DNA from: Pseudomonas putida
GTDB taxonomy: Bacteria; Pseudomonadota; Gammaproteobacteria; Pseudomonadales; Pseudomonadaceae
DNA: 64,000 nt
Assembly: GCF_002025705.1 (NCBI RefSeq)
Contig: NZ_CP018846.1
Span: 248,001 to 312,000 of the forward strand
Direction: 5' to 3'
Shown here: in pieces, positions 18,995-28,711 of the stretch
Position numbering within the stretch: the stretch's first letter is position 1
Layout of the letters: each line of letters begins with the position of its first letter
The notes under the pieces: model-generated
What the model was told of the DNA's origin: nothing
Seen by the model: only the letters and a program-made list of their open reading frames with translations
Databases searched by the model: none
Translations under genes and position numbers: made by a program

Positions 18995-19867
18995 TCAGAA
19001 CATGGCCGAAGACAGGCGACGGCGGTACACGCCAACCAACGGATGATCGCTGCCCAGCAGCTCGAACACCTGCAGCATCGCCTTCTGCGGCAATCCGTTT
19101 TCATACCCACGATTACGCTGGAACAGTTTCAGCAAACCGTCCAGCGCCGCCTCGTACTGCTGGCGCGCCAGTTGCTGGATGCTCAGCTGGTACGCCGCTT
19201 CGTCATCCTGTGGGTTCTGCGCCAGGCGGCTCTTCAGGTCGGCGACTTCCGGCAGGCTGGCGGCCTGGCGCAGGAAGGTCAGCTGAGCCTTGGCACCGGC
19301 CAGCGCGGCCTTGTGCTCGTCGGTCTTGACCGCGTCCAGCACCACCTGGGCTTCCCCCAGCTCACCACGCTCGGCCAGGCAGCGGGCATACAGGATCAAT
19401 GCCTCGGCATTGCTGTTGTCTTCGCCCAGCAGTGCTTTGAGCGCAGCTTCGGCCTCGGCGAAACGGCTTTCGGCGAACAGCGCCTTGGCTTGCTCCAGCG
19501 GCGAAGCGGCCGGGGCGGCAGGCATCTGCACGTGCGGTTCGAGCATGGCGCGGATCGCCGACTCCGGCTGCGCACCGGCAAAGCCGTCGACCGGCTGGCC
19601 ATCCTTGAACAGCACCACGGTCGGCAGGCTGCGGATACCGAACTGGGCCACCACTTGCTGCTCGACGTCGCAGTTGATCTTGGCCAGCAGCAGTTCGCCC
19701 TGGTAACCCTCGGCGATTTTCGCCAGCAGCGGCATCAGCGCCTTGCATGGCGCGCACCACTCGGCCCAGAAGTCCACCAGCACCGGCTTGTGGAAGGAGT
19801 TCTCGATCACCAGTTGCTGGAAGGTGGCATCTGTAGCGTCGAAAATGTAAGGCGTGTCTTGGGTCAT
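18995..19867 (-). CDS. cnoX: Thioredoxin-like chaperedoxin CnoX/YbbN
   Basis: Cytoplasmic thioredoxin-fold protein with C-terminal TPR-like repeats, 290 residues. The N-terminal thioredoxin domain (about 10-110) holds WCAPC at 37-41, so both cysteines are present, unlike E. coli CnoX, which lacks the redox pair. Residues 125-290 form the helical TPR-like half (ALFAESRFAEAEAALKALL, and later repeats). The family protects proteins from oxidation and hands them to GroEL or DnaK. It is transcribed alone, followed by the methyltransferase gene upstream in the same direction. Confidence 0.9.
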   Translation of the reverse strand: MTQDTPYIFDATDATFQQLVIENSFHKPVLVDFWAEWCAPCKALMPLLAKIAEGYQGELLLAKINCDVEQQVVAQFGIRSLPTVVLFKDGQPVDGFAGAQPESAIRAMLEPHVQMPAAPAASPLEQAKALFAESRFAEAEAALKALLGEDNSNAEALILYARCLAERGELGEAQVVLDAVKTDEHKAALAGAKAQLTFLRQAASLPEVADLKSRLAQNPQDDEAAYQLSIQQLARQQYEAALDGLLKLFQRNRGYENGLPQKAMLQVFELLGSDHPLVGVYRRRLSSAMF

Positions 19868-19898
19868 CGCGACTCTCGCAAACTCGTGTATGGCACCA

Positions 19899-20558
19899 CT
19901 ATAAGGTGTCGCGGCTGGCGTGGTACAGGCTGACCCTGCGGAATTCGTGTGGCTCGGCCAGGTCTGGCAGGGTCAGCGCTTCGAGCACGCCCAACTGCTG
20001 GTACAGCGGGTGGCTGAAGTCGCGTACTCGCGAGTCGGCCACCAACGCCTGGCGGCCGCGACCGAGGAAGGCATCCAGCAGCGGCAGGTTGGCGCGGTCG
20101 TACAGCACATCGGCAACCAGGATCAGGTCGAAGCGGTCGTCTTCGGCAAAGAAGTCGCTGCTGTAGCTCAGCTCAACCCCGTTCAGCGCGGCATTGGCGC
20201 GGCAGGCATCGAGGGCCAGCGGGTCGAGGTCGCAGGCCACCACCTCCAAGGCGCCTGCGCGGGCAGCGGCAATCCCGGCGATGCCGGAGCCGGCGCCAAA
20301 GTCGAGCACACGCTTGCCAGCCACCCATTCCGGGCGCTCGGCCAGGTAACGCGCCATGGCCAGGCCGCTGGCCCAGCAGAAGCTCCAGTACGGCGGCTCT
20401 TCGAGAATGCGCCGGGTTTCTTCGCTGCTGAAGGCACGGTCCATGTTCTGATCATCGATCAGCCATAGCTTCAGCGCGCATTCGGGCAAATCGCTGACCA
20501 CCAGGCGCGCTTCACCGATCAGTCCGCTGAGGGCCTGTTGCAGGGCAAGCGGCGCCAC
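19899..20558 (-). CDS. Class I SAM methyltransferase, ETFB-lysine methyltransferase-like
   Basis: Soluble methyltransferase of 219 residues. [16 protein letters not shown] (about 84-99) is SAM motif [14 protein letters not shown] is motif II, and [12 protein letters not shown] is the post-I motif typical of the METTL16/20 (Methyltransf_16) group that methylates protein lysines. The GTG start at 20558 directly follows the TAA of the YbaY gene. The target is unknown; electron-transfer flavoprotein beta is the known target of distant relatives. Confidence 0.8.
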   Translation of the reverse strand: MAPLALQQALSGLIGEARLVVSDLPECALKLWLIDDQNMDRAFSSEETRRILEEPPYWSFCWASGLAMARYLAERPEWVAGKRVLDFGAGSGIAGIAAARAGALEVVACDLDPLALDACRANAALNGVELSYSSDFFAEDDRFDLILVADVLYDRANLPLLDAFLGRGRQALVADSRVRDFSHPLYQQLGVLEALTLPDLAEPHEFRRVSLYHASRDTL

Positions 20559-21011
20559 TTATGGCGCCTTCTCGAAACGCAGCGGGCCGGTGGCCTGGGT
20601 CTGGGCCTGGATGATGCGTACAGGGGGCAAGTGCATGATCAACTGGCCGGAGCTGCTGGCGCGGCCGCGCAGTTCCACGCGGGCACCGGCCGGGAAGGCT
20701 TCGGGGTTGAAACGCAGGTGATAGGGCAAGGCCTGGCCCGTGCCGGTCAGGGTGCTGCTGGCCAGCAGCTGTTGCGGGCGGTCGCGGTCGTCGATGACCA
20801 GCAGCGCCAGCTCTACGTCGGCGCCGGCGGGGATCTCCAGCAAGGTGCCGCTCAGTTCTCGTTGATAGGCTGGCAATGGGCCAAGCGGTTCGGCGTTTTT
20901 CGCTACCTTGGCCGATGCTGGCGCGGGGACTGCTTCGGTCTTGGGGCGGTCACTGCCGCAGGCGGCGAGCAGGGAAGCGCAGCACAGCACGACGAGCGCA
21001 CGAAGATGCAT
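20559..21011 (-). CDS. YbaY-family lipoprotein
   Basis: Secreted lipoprotein of 150 residues. The signal peptide ends with the lipobox LLAAC (Cys18), followed by a disordered Pro/Ala-rich linker and a YbaY/YscW beta domain (about residues 50-145; [20 protein letters not shown]). ATG 21011 has AAGGA eight bases upstream, preferred over GTG 21026. The gene abuts the methyltransferase gene and is divergent from nrdR. The function of YbaY proteins is not settled. Confidence 0.8.
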   Translation of the reverse strand: MHLRALVVLCCASLLAACGSDRPKTEAVPAPASAKVAKNAEPLGPLPAYQRELSGTLLEIPAGADVELALLVIDDRDRPQQLLASSTLTGTGQALPYHLRFNPEAFPAGARVELRGRASSSGQLIMHLPPVRIIQAQTQATGPLRFEKAP

Positions 21012-21116
21012 GGGTGGGTCCTTCACGGGCAGAATTGTATGGATGTTAACCCCTTTGGCTTGTCTTGCCAGTGCAATGCGCTACCATGGCCCTCCCTTTT
21101 TTTGTTGCCTGCCACC

Positions 21117-21581
21117 ATGCACTGTCCCTTTTGCGGTGCCAACGACACCAAGGTCATCGACTCGCGTCTGGTCGCCGAGGGCGAACAGGTGCGCCGCCGC
21201 CGTGAATGCGTCGCCTGCGGCGAGCGCTTCACCACCTTCGAAACCGCCGAGCTGGTGCTGCCCCGGTTGATCAAGCAAGACGGCACGCGCCAGCCCTTCG
21301 ATGAAGAGAAGCTGCGGGCCGGCATGCAGCGTGCGCTGGAGAAGCGCCCGGTCAGCGTCGAGCGCCTGGAAGCGGCGCTGGCGCATATCAAGAGCCGACT
21401 GCGCGCCACCGGCGAGCGCGAGGTCAAGTCGCTGGTGGTGGGCGAAATGGTCATGGCCGAGCTGCGCAAGCTCGATGAAGTGGCCTACATCCGCTTCGCC
21501 TCGGTGTACCGGCGCTTCCAGGACCTCGACGAATTCCGCGAAGAAATCGACCGCCTGGCCCGCGAGCCGGCTAAAGAGTGA
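21117..21581 (+). CDS. nrdR: Transcriptional repressor NrdR
   Basis: Zinc-ribbon and ATP-cone repressor of ribonucleotide reductase genes. 154 residues, the standard length. Zinc ligands are Cys3, Cys6, Cys31 and Cys34 ([15 protein letters not shown]). The ATP-cone spans about 46-136 ([19 protein letters not shown]). I use ATG 21117; the open frame reaches back to 20538 but that part has no family similarity. The stop overlaps the ribD start as GTGA. This nrdR-ribD linkage is common in gamma-proteobacteria. Confidence 0.97.
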   Translation: MHCPFCGANDTKVIDSRLVAEGEQVRRRRECVACGERFTTFETAELVLPRLIKQDGTRQPFDEEKLRAGMQRALEKRPVSVERLEAALAHIKSRLRATGEREVKSLVVGEMVMAELRKLDEVAYIRFASVYRRFQDLDEFREEIDRLAREPAKE

Positions 21582-22714
21582 GCATGCCCAGCCAGACCGC
21601 GATCCTCGACGCCCATTACATGGCCCGCGCGCTGGAGCTGGCGCGCAAGGGCGTGTACACCACCCACCCCAACCCGCGTGTGGGTTGTGTGATCGTCCGC
21701 GATGGCGAAGTGGTCGGTGAAGGCTGGCACGTGCGTGCCGGTGAACCGCACGCCGAAGTGCATGCCTTGCGCCAGGCCGGCGAACGGGCCCGCGGCGCCT
21801 GCGCCTACGTCACCCTTGAGCCGTGCAGCCACCATGGCCGCACGCCGCCGTGCGCCGAGGCGCTGGTCAAGGCCGGTGTGGCCCGGGTGGTTGCCGCCAT
21901 GCAGGACCCCAATCCGCAAGTCGCCGGTCAGGGCCTGCGGCGCCTGGCAGACGCCGGCATCATCGTGGCCAGCGGCGTGCTCGAAGCCGAGGCCCGCGCG
22001 CTCAACCCTGGCTTCCTCAAGCGCATGGAACACGGCCTGCCGTTCGTCCGCGCCAAGCTGGCGATGAGCCTGGACGGCCGCACCGCCATGGCCAGCGGTG
22101 AAAGCCAGTGGATCACCGGGCCCGCTGCCCGCTCGGCAGTGCAGCGCCTGCGCGCCCGTTCCAGCGTGGTGCTGACCAGTGCCGCCAGCGTGCTGGCCGA
22201 CAACGCGCGGATGACCGTGCGTGGCGCCGAGCTGGGCCTGGACGCCGAAACCACCGCTCTGGCGCTCAGCCGCACGCCGTTGCGCGTGCTGATCGACGGC
22301 CGCCTGCGCCTGCCGCTGGATGCGCCGTTCTTCCAGGCCGGCCCGGTGCTGGTAGTTACTGCTGTCGCAGATGACCCGCGCTATGCCGCCGTCGGCCATG
22401 AGTTGCTCAGCCTGCCGGGCGACAATGGCCAGGTAGACCTGCCGGCATTGCTGCAGGCGCTGGCCGCCCGCGGCGTCAACGAAATCCTGCTGGAGGCTGG
22501 CGCCGGCCTGGTCGGCGCCTTCGCCCGCCAGGGCCTGATCGACGAGTACCAGCTGTTCGTCGCTGGCACTTTCCTCGGTTCCCAGGCCCGGCCGTTGCTG
22601 GACTGGCCGCTGGACAAGATGAGCCAGGCGCCACGGCTGAAAATCACCGAAATGCGTGCAGTGGGCGATGACTGGCGGGTCACGGCCATCCCTCTGCCGG
22701 CACCCGGCGTATAA
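21578..22714 (+). CDS. ribD: Bifunctional riboflavin deaminase-reductase
   Basis: Catalyses the second and third steps of riboflavin synthesis (deamination of the pyrimidine, then side-chain reduction). The N-terminal deaminase domain has the zinc ligands His58 (HAE), Cys83 and Cys92 ([12 protein letters not shown]). The C-terminal reductase domain starts near residue 150 ([13 protein letters not shown]) and ends near 375. 378 residues from GTG 21578, which overlaps nrdR; ATG 21584 is an alternative. Next is ribE after 42 bases. Confidence 0.96.
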   Translation: MSMPSQTAILDAHYMARALELARKGVYTTHPNPRVGCVIVRDGEVVGEGWHVRAGEPHAEVHALRQAGERARGACAYVTLEPCSHHGRTPPCAEALVKAGVARVVAAMQDPNPQVAGQGLRRLADAGIIVASGVLEAEARALNPGFLKRMEHGLPFVRAKLAMSLDGRTAMASGESQWITGPAARSAVQRLRARSSVVLTSAASVLADNARMTVRGAELGLDAETTALALSRTPLRVLIDGRLRLPLDAPFFQAGPVLVVTAVADDPRYAAVGHELLSLPGDNGQVDLPALLQALAARGVNEILLEAGAGLVGAFARQGLIDEYQLFVAGTFLGSQARPLLDWPLDKMSQAPRLKITEMRAVGDDWRVTAIPLPAPGV

Positions 22715-22756
22715 TGCCGGGCTTGCCCCGCGCAATCCGTTTCTGAGGAAGTCCCC

Positions 22757-23422
22757 ATGTTCACCGGCATCATCGAATCCATCGGCACCATTCGCAGCAT
22801 GACCCCCAAGGGCGGTGACGTGCGCGTATACGTCGAAACCGGCAAGCTCGACCTGGGTGACGTCAAGCTCGGCGACAGCATTGCCGTCAACGGCGTGTGC
22901 CTGACCGCCGTCGAGCTGCCGGGTAATGGTTTCTGGGCCGACGTCAGCGTCGAGACCCTCAAGCGCACCGCCTTCATCGACCTTAAAAGCGGTAGCAAGG
23001 TCAACCTGGAGAAAGCCCTGACCCCGACCACCCGTTTGGGCGGCCACCTGGTCAGCGGCCACGTCGACGGCGTCGGCGAAATCATCTCGCGCAGCGATAA
23101 CGCCCGCGCCATCCAGTTCCGCGTGCGTGCACCCAAGGAGCTGGCCAAGTACATCGCCCACAAGGGTTCGATCACCGTCGACGGCACCAGCCTGACGGTC
23201 AACGAGGTCAATGGCGCCGAATTCGAGCTGACCATTGTCCCGCACACCCTGTCCGAAACCATCATGGCCGACTACCGCGCAGGGCGTCGGGTGAACCTTG
23301 AGGTCGACTTGCTGGCCCGTTACCTGGAGCGTCTGCTGCTGGGCGACAAGGCCGCCGAACCGAGCAAGGGCAGTGGCATTACCGAAAGCTTCCTGGCCGC
23401 CAACGGCTTCTTGAAATCCTGA
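22757..23422 (+). CDS. ribE: Riboflavin synthase alpha chain
   Basis: Dismutates two lumazine molecules to riboflavin and the ribityl-diaminouracil. 221 residues with two similar lumazine-binding domains, starting with MFTGIIESIGTI. Repeat signatures are NGVCLTAVE (domain 1) and DGTSLTVNEV (domain 2), and SGHVDGVGEI marks the start of the second half. GAGGAAG lies ahead of ATG 22757. Called ribC in some genomes. It lies inside the riboflavin operon. Confidence 0.96.
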   Translation: MFTGIIESIGTIRSMTPKGGDVRVYVETGKLDLGDVKLGDSIAVNGVCLTAVELPGNGFWADVSVETLKRTAFIDLKSGSKVNLEKALTPTTRLGGHLVSGHVDGVGEIISRSDNARAIQFRVRAPKELAKYIAHKGSITVDGTSLTVNEVNGAEFELTIVPHTLSETIMADYRAGRRVNLEVDLLARYLERLLLGDKAAEPSKGSGITESFLAANGFLKS

Positions 23423-23440
23423 TTGAGAAGGGGGTGCCGA

Positions 23441-24532
23441 GTGGCGCTCAACAGCATCGAAGAACTGGTCGAAGACATCCGCCAGGGCAAAATGGTCATC
23501 CTCATGGATGACGAAGACCGCGAGAACGAAGGCGACATCATCATGGCCGCCGAGTGCTGCCTGCCTGAGCACATCAACTTCATGGCCAAGCACGCCCGCG
23601 GCCTGATCTGCATGCCGATGACCCGCGAGCGCTGCGAGACACTGAAGCTGCCGCTGATGGCACCGCGCAACGGCTCGGGCTTCGGCACCAAGTTCACCGT
23701 GTCGATCGAAGCCGCCGAAGGCGTCACCACCGGCATTTCCGCCGCCGACCGCGCCCGCACCGTGCAGGCTGCAGCAGCCAAGGACGCCAAGGCTGAAGAC
23801 ATCGTCAGCCCGGGCCACATCTTCCCGCTGATGGCCCAGCCTGGCGGCACCCTGGCCCGCGCCGGCCACACCGAAGCGGCCTGCGACCTGGCGCGCATGG
23901 CTGGCTTCGAGCCGAGCGGCGTGATCTGCGAAGTGATGAACGACGACGGCACCATGTCGCGCCGCGCCGAGCTGGAAGTGTTCGCCGCCGAGCATGGCCT
24001 GAAGATCGGCACCATCGCCGACCTGATCCACTACCGCATGATCCACGAGCGCACCGTGCAGCGCGTCTCCGAGCAGCCGATCGAGAGCGAACTGGGTGAG
24101 TTCAACCTGGTTACCTACCGCGACGCGGTGGAAGGTGACGTGCACATGGCCCTGACCCTGGGCAACATCTGCGCCGAAGAGCCGACCCTGGTGCGTGTGC
24201 ACAACATGGACCCGCTGCGTGACTTGCTGCTGGTCAAGCAGCCTGGCCGCTGGAGCCTGCGCGCGGCCATGGCCGCCGTAGCCGAGGCTGGCAGTGGCGT
24301 GGTGTTGCTGCTGGGCCACCCGCTGGACGGCGACGTGCTGTTGGCGCATATCCGCGAAAGCGCGGGCGATGCACCGACCAAGGCGCCGACCACCTACAGC
24401 ACCGTCGGTGCCGGTTCGCAGATCCTGCGCGACCTCGGTGTGCGCAAGATGCGCCTGATGAGTTCGCCGATGAAGTTCAATGCGATATCCGGATTCGATC
24501 TGGAAGTTGTAGAATACGTGCCCTCCGAGTGA
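23441..24532 (+). CDS. ribBX: RibBA-like protein with a degenerate GTP cyclohydrolase II domain (RibBX)
   Basis: The N-terminal half (about 1-200) is a full 3,4-dihydroxy-2-butanone 4-phosphate synthase: DDEDRENEGDI, GHTEAACDLARMAGF. The C-terminal half (about 205-360) is like RibA but lacks its zinc cysteines and the REEGRGI-type motif; the aligned region reads VRVHNMDPLRDLLLV and AGSGVVLLL. GTP cyclohydrolase II activity is therefore unlikely, and a separate ribA exists at 28094. This pattern is known in other gamma-proteobacteria as RibBX. GTG 23441 has GAAGGGGG upstream. 363 residues. Confidence 0.9.
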   Translation: MALNSIEELVEDIRQGKMVILMDDEDRENEGDIIMAAECCLPEHINFMAKHARGLICMPMTRERCETLKLPLMAPRNGSGFGTKFTVSIEAAEGVTTGISAADRARTVQAAAAKDAKAEDIVSPGHIFPLMAQPGGTLARAGHTEAACDLARMAGFEPSGVICEVMNDDGTMSRRAELEVFAAEHGLKIGTIADLIHYRMIHERTVQRVSEQPIESELGEFNLVTYRDAVEGDVHMALTLGNICAEEPTLVRVHNMDPLRDLLLVKQPGRWSLRAAMAAVAEAGSGVVLLLGHPLDGDVLLAHIRESAGDAPTKAPTTYSTVGAGSQILRDLGVRKMRLMSSPMKFNAISGFDLEVVEYVPSE

Positions 24533-24576
24533 CTTGAGGCGGCATTGACGCCCTGAGCTCGAGTCCAGACCCCTGT

Positions 24577-24600
24577 CGAGGCCGCTTGTATGCGGCCTCG
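24577..24600 (+). terminator. Strong hairpin between ribBX and ribH
   Basis: CGAGGCCGC-TTGTAT-GCGGCCTCG is a perfect 9-bp stem in the 91-base gap, followed by CTCTTGA, not a U-tract. It may attenuate transcription or protect mRNA ends. It has no FMN riboswitch features. Confidence 0.5.
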
Positions 24601-24623
24601 CTCTTGAAGATGAGAATATCGGA

Positions 24624-25100
24624 ATGACCCTGAAGACCATCGAAGGTACCTTCATCGCCCCCAAAGGTCGCTATGCTTTGGTGGTTGGCCGCTTCAACAG
24701 CTTCGTCGTCGAAAGCCTGGTAAGCGGCGCCGTTGATACCCTGGTACGCCACGGTGTCAGCGAAAGCGACATCACCATCATCCGTGCCCCGGGTGCGTTC
24801 GAAATCCCGCTGGTGGCACAGAAAGTCGCCCAGCAGGGCGAATACGACGCGATCATCGCCCTGGGCGCAGTGATCCGTGGCGGTACCCCGCACTTTGAAT
24901 ACGTGGCGGGCGAATGCACCAAGGGCCTGGCCCAGGTGTCCATGGAGTTCGGCGTACCGGTGGCCTTCGGCGTTCTGACCGTCGACTCCATCGAGCAAGC
25001 CATCGAGCGCTCCGGCACCAAGGCTGGCAACAAAGGCGGTGAAGCTGCCCTGTCCGCTCTGGAAATGGTCAGCCTGCTGGCGCAGTTGGAGGCCAAGTGA
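24624..25100 (+). CDS. ribH: 6,7-dimethyl-8-ribityllumazine synthase
   Basis: Condenses ribityl-diaminouracil with dihydroxybutanone phosphate to lumazine; forms a large icosahedral or decameric shell. 158 residues, the normal length. Motifs: [39 protein letters not shown] with the catalytic His, and [16 protein letters not shown]. The start of nusB overlaps its stop (GTGA), as often seen in bacteria. Confidence 0.97.
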
Positions 25101-25597
25101 TTAGCGACGAAAGCGATCGTTTCAACCCGCGCGATCCAAAACCTGCGGATGCCGGCAAGCCATCGAAGAGCGCCAAGCGCCGCGAAGCCCGCAAGCTCGC
25201 GACCCAGGCCCTGTATCAGTGGCACATGGCCCAGCATTCGCTGAACGAGATCGAAGCGCAGTTCCGGGTCGATAACGATTTCACCGATGTCGACGGTGCC
25301 TATTTCCGCGAGATCCTCCACGGGGTCCCGGCGATCAAGGGCGAAATCGACAAGGCGCTGGTGCCTTGCATGACCATCGCACTGGAAGAGCTCGACCCGG
25401 TCGAGCTGGCGGTGCTGCGCCTGTCCACCTGGGAACTGATCAAGCGCGTCGACGTACCGTACCGCGTGGTGATCAACGAAGGCGTGGAACTGGCCAAGGT
25501 CTTCGGTGCCACCGACGGCCACAAGTTCGTCAACGGCGTGCTGGACAAGCTCGCTCCGGCCCTGCGTGAAGCAGAAGTCAAGGCGAACAAGCGCTGA
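25097..25597 (+). CDS. nusB: Transcription antitermination factor NusB
   Basis: Helical RNA-binding protein that, with NusE/S10, assembles antitermination complexes on rRNA operons. 166 residues. An N-terminal basic extension (to about 30) is followed by the NusB core: [15 protein letters not shown] and [17 protein letters not shown], then [16 protein letters not shown] 25097 overlaps ribH. Position between ribH and thiL is standard. Confidence 0.96.
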
Positions 25598-25615
25598 TCC
25601 TGGCGCTGCCGGCCC

Positions 25616-26584
25616 ATGGGTGAGTTCGAGCTGATCAACCATTACTTCGCCGCCGCGCCCTGTGCGCAGGGCGGCGAGGGCGTGGTGCTGGGCATCGGCG
25701 ACGATTGCGCCCTGCTCGACCTTCCCCCCGGTGAACAACTGGCGGTGTCGACCGACACCCTGGTCGCCGGGGTGCATTTCCCCGCTGTCTGCGATCCGCT
25801 GCTGCTTGGCCAGCGCTCGTTGGCCGTGGCGGCCAGTGACCTGGCGGCCATGGGCGCGACGGCGATCGGCTTCACCCTCGCCCTGACCCTGCCTGATGTT
25901 GGCCCCGACTGGCTGGCGGCCTATGCCGACGGCCTCAGCCGCATGGCCCAGCGTTGCCGCATGAGCCTGATTGGTGGCGACACCACCCGTGGCCCGCTGA
26001 GCATTACCGTCACCGTGTTCGGCCGCGTGCCGGCTGGCCAGGCGTTGCGCCGCAGCGGCGCGCGGCCGGGCGACCTGCTGTGCGTCGGCGGTTCGCTGGG
26101 CAAGGCGGCAGGGGCGTTGCCGCTGGTACTGGGCGAGCGCGAGGCACCGGCCGAGCTGGCCGGGCCACTGCTCGACCACTACTGGTCGCCGATGCCTCAG
26201 CTCGACCTTGGTCAGCGGCTGCGCGGCCGGGCCACGGCGGCGTTGGACATTTCCGATGGCCTGCTCGCCGACTGTGGGCATATCGCCAAGGCATCCGGGG
26301 TCGCACTCGAGGTGAACCTGGCGCAGGTGCCAGTGTCTCCTGCTCTGGAGGCCTTCCTTGGGCACGATGCGGCCCGGCTGGCAGCGCTGACCGGCGGCGA
26401 CGACTACGTATTGGCATTTACCCTGCCGCCTGCGGCGCTCGCTCCGTTGACCGACCTCGGTTTCGCCGAGGTGCACGTTATCGGGCGCGTGCTCGAAGGC
26501 CAGGGCGTGACCCTGCGCGACCCGCAGGGCCAGGACATCACCCCGCTTCAACGGGGCTATCAACACTTTAGGGAGACACCGTGA
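25616..26584 (+). CDS. thiL: Thiamine-monophosphate kinase
   Basis: Phosphorylates thiamine monophosphate to thiamine pyrophosphate. 322 residues. N-terminal GIGDDCALLD and VSTDTLVAGVHFP give the Mg-ATP-binding acidic residues; GGDTTRGP and ALDISDGLLADCGHIA are AIR synthase-like family signatures. Its stop overlaps the pgpA start (GTGA). No TPP riboswitch is present; it is expressed with the rib-nus operon. Confidence 0.96.
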   Translation: MGEFELINHYFAAAPCAQGGEGVVLGIGDDCALLDLPPGEQLAVSTDTLVAGVHFPAVCDPLLLGQRSLAVAASDLAAMGATAIGFTLALTLPDVGPDWLAAYADGLSRMAQRCRMSLIGGDTTRGPLSITVTVFGRVPAGQALRRSGARPGDLLCVGGSLGKAAGALPLVLGEREAPAELAGPLLDHYWSPMPQLDLGQRLRGRATAALDISDGLLADCGHIAKASGVALEVNLAQVPVSPALEAFLGHDAARLAALTGGDDYVLAFTLPPAALAPLTDLGFAEVHVIGRVLEGQGVTLRDPQGQDITPLQRGYQHFRETP

Positions 26585-27084
26585 CCGACCACCCCAACCA
26601 GGTGCCTGCGGAGTTCGTTCCGCCATCGGTCTGGCGCAACCCGTGGCACTTCATCGCTTTCGGCTTCGGCTCTGGCACCCTGCCCAAGGCCCCCGGCACC
26701 TGGGGTTCGATGGTAGCGATCCCGTTCATCCCGCTGTGGCAGATGCTGCCCGACTGGGGTTACTGGCTGTTGCTGGGCGTGATGATGCTGTTCGGCTTCT
26801 GGCTGTGCGGGAAAGTCGCTAACGACTTGCGCGTTCACGACCATGAGGGCATTGTCTGGGATGAGATGGTCGGCATGTGGATCACCCTGTGGCTGGTGCC
26901 GGAAGGGTGGCAGTGGATCCTCGCCGGGTTCCTCATGTTCCGCTTCTTCGACATCCTCAAACCATGGCCGATCCGCTGGATCGACCGCCATGTTCATGGT
27001 GGTGTCGGGATCATGCTCGACGATATCCTGGCCGGTGTGTTCGCCTGGCTGGGCATGCAGATTCTGGTGTGGGCGGTAGGCTGA
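26581..27084 (+). CDS. pgpA: Phosphatidylglycerophosphatase A
   Basis: Inner-membrane phosphatase that makes phosphatidylglycerol from its phosphate. 167 residues with three to four hydrophobic segments. Motifs: FGFGSGTLPKAPGTWGS (about 37-53) and VWDEMVGMWITL with the conserved Asp-Glu pair, then KPWPIRWIDRHVHGGVGIMLDD. GTG 26581 overlaps thiL. It ends the operon that begins at nrdR. Confidence 0.95.
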   Translation: MTDHPNQVPAEFVPPSVWRNPWHFIAFGFGSGTLPKAPGTWGSMVAIPFIPLWQMLPDWGYWLLLGVMMLFGFWLCGKVANDLRVHDHEGIVWDEMVGMWITLWLVPEGWQWILAGFLMFRFFDILKPWPIRWIDRHVHGGVGIMLDDILAGVFAWLGMQILVWAVG

Positions 27085-27100
27085 GGCAGGGAGCGTTTCG

Positions 27101-27844
27101 ATGGCCATGAGGACTGTGCTGCTGGCAATGATGCTGAGCCTTGCCCCCTGGGTAATGGCGGCTGATGCGCTACCGAAGCAGATTCACCTGGTCAGCGAAG
27201 AGTGGATCGACTACACCAATGCCGATGGCAGTGGCGTGGCCTGGGATGTGCTGCGCAAGGTGTTCGAGCCTGCCGGTGTCAAAGTGCTGACCCAGAGTGC
27301 GCCTTACAGCCGCGCGGTTGGCCTGGTCAAGCGTGGCGAGGCTGATGCCTGGGTCGGGTCGTACAAGGACGAAAACGACGACAACCTCTATCCGCGCTGG
27401 CATTTCGACATGGACCACATCTATGCCTTGGGGCTGGCCACCACTCCGGTGCCGACCTTGGCCACCGTCGGCCAGTACCGCCTGGCCTGGGTGCGCGGCT
27501 ATGACTACAGCAGTTACCTGCCCAACGCGCACAACTTCCGCGAGATCCAGCGCCGTGAAGGGATCTTGCCGATGCTCGAGCATGAACGGGTGGACTTCTA
27601 CATCGATGCACAGACCGAAGTCGATTATGTGCTCGGGCAGACCTCGCAGCCGGAGCGTTTTCGCAGCACCCATGTGGCCGAACTGCCGTTGTACCTGGCG
27701 TTTTCCAAGAACGAGCACGCCAATGCTCTGCGCGACTTGTTCGACAAACGCATGGCCGAACTGGTGCGTAGCGGCGAGTTGAAACCGATCTTCGAGCACT
27801 GGAAGCAGCCCTATCCCTTCACCCCGGACAGCAAGCCGCAGTAA
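27101..27844 (+). CDS. Periplasmic solute-binding protein, family 3 (amino-acid type)
   Basis: Exported binding-protein fold of 247 residues with a signal peptide ending PWVMAADA. It has the bilobed SBP_bac_3 layout (SEEWIDYTNADGSGVAWDVLRKVF, then RGEADAWVGSYK and the C-terminal ELVRSGELKPIFEHW). No permease or ATPase is adjacent, so it may be an orphan sensor or an enzyme-like relative. GGGAGC lies before the ATG. It could be read from the pgpA transcript 16 bases upstream. Confidence 0.78.
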   Translation: MAMRTVLLAMMLSLAPWVMAADALPKQIHLVSEEWIDYTNADGSGVAWDVLRKVFEPAGVKVLTQSAPYSRAVGLVKRGEADAWVGSYKDENDDNLYPRWHFDMDHIYALGLATTPVPTLATVGQYRLAWVRGYDYSSYLPNAHNFREIQRREGILPMLEHERVDFYIDAQTEVDYVLGQTSQPERFRSTHVAELPLYLAFSKNEHANALRDLFDKRMAELVRSGELKPIFEHWKQPYPFTPDSKPQ

Positions 27845-27875
27845 CCCGTGCAATTGCCCGATGCCTGCGAGATCC

Positions 27876-27952
27876 CTGTGGCAGCGGGTTTACCCGCGGA
27901 GCAGGCGACGTGGTGGGTTGCCGGTGATCGCGGGTAAACCCGCTCCCACAGG
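27876..27952. repeat. REP pair, family A, between the binding-protein gene and ribA
   Basis: The left copy CTGTGGCAGCGGGTTTACCC and right copy GCGGGTAAACCCGCTCCCAC are inverted family-A elements. They lie just after the binding-protein gene. The remaining bases to 28093 should hold the ribA promoter and include AATCCAGGAGCAC, the ribA ribosome site. Confidence 0.8.
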
Positions 27953-28093
27953 CGTTGCGCGGGGCACAAAGCCAGGTCCTGCTAAGCATCGAACTTTTCG
28001 ATCTTAAGCTACGGTATTCAACGAGCGCACACGCGGCAACCTGCTGATACAATCGGCTCACGAGAAATTACCTACTTAATCCAGGAGCACAAC

Positions 28094-28711
28094 GTGCCCG
28101 TCGTCTTTGTTGCCGCCTCGAAACTCCCGACTCCCTTTGCGATCTTCACCATGCATGGCTTTCTCGACGAAGCCACTGGCCGTGAGCACGTGGTGCTCAG
28201 CCTGGGTGATTTCGCCGACGGCGAGCCGGTGTTGGGGCGTCTGCACTCCGAGTGCCTGACCGGCGATGCCCTGTTCAGCCAGCGCTGCGACTGCGGTTCG
28301 CAGCTGGAAGCCGCGCTGCAGGCAATCGCCCGCGAAGGCCGTGGCGTGCTGCTGTACCTGCGTCAGGAAGGCCGTGGCATCGGCCTTTTGAACAAGATCC
28401 GCGCCTATGAGCTGCAAGATGGCGGTGCTGACACCGTCGAGGCCAACGAGCGCCTGGGCTTTGCCGCCGACCAGCGCGACTACGCCATGTGCCTGCCGAT
28501 GCTCGAGCACCTGGGCGTGAAGTCGCTGCGTCTGATGACCAACAACCCACGCAAGGTCAAGGCGCTGACCGACATGAACATCAAGGTCGCCGAGCGCGTG
28601 CCGCTGCACACCGGGCATAACCCGCACAACCGTTACTACCTGGCCACCAAGGCCGGCAAACTTGGCCACATGCTGGGTAACGAACACCAGGGCGAGGTGC
28701 CCCAGGCGTGA
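28094..28711 (+). CDS. ribA: GTP cyclohydrolase II
   Basis: First step of riboflavin synthesis: GTP to the diaminopyrimidine plus formate and pyrophosphate. 205 residues. The zinc ligands Cys54, Cys65 and Cys67 occur at the same numbers as in E. coli RibA ([21 protein letters not shown] region), and [10 protein letters not shown] holds the catalytic Arg. GTG 28094 has AGGAG eight bases upstream. This enzyme supplies the activity that the RibBX C-terminal domain seems to have lost. Confidence 0.97.
   Translation: MPVVFVAASKLPTPFAIFTMHGFLDEATGREHVVLSLGDFADGEPVLGRLHSECLTGDALFSQRCDCGSQLEAALQAIAREGRGVLLYLRQEGRGIGLLNKIRAYELQDGGADTVEANERLGFAADQRDYAMCLPMLEHLGVKSLRLMTNNPRKVKALTDMNIKVAERVPLHTGHNPHNRYYLATKAGKLGHMLGNEHQGEVPQA

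Noticed and set aside
20538..21116. N-terminal extension of nrdR
   Set aside because: NrdR begins with MHCPFCG in all family members; the open upstream frame lies antisense to the methyltransferase and YbaY genes.
24533..24623. FMN riboswitch before ribH
   Set aside because: Only a simple hairpin is present; none of the RFN conserved blocks occur here.
21485..24664. 1059-codon open frame on the minus strand
   Set aside because: It lies antisense to nrdR, ribD, ribE and ribBX, all strongly supported. Composition and lack of motifs mark it as a shadow.
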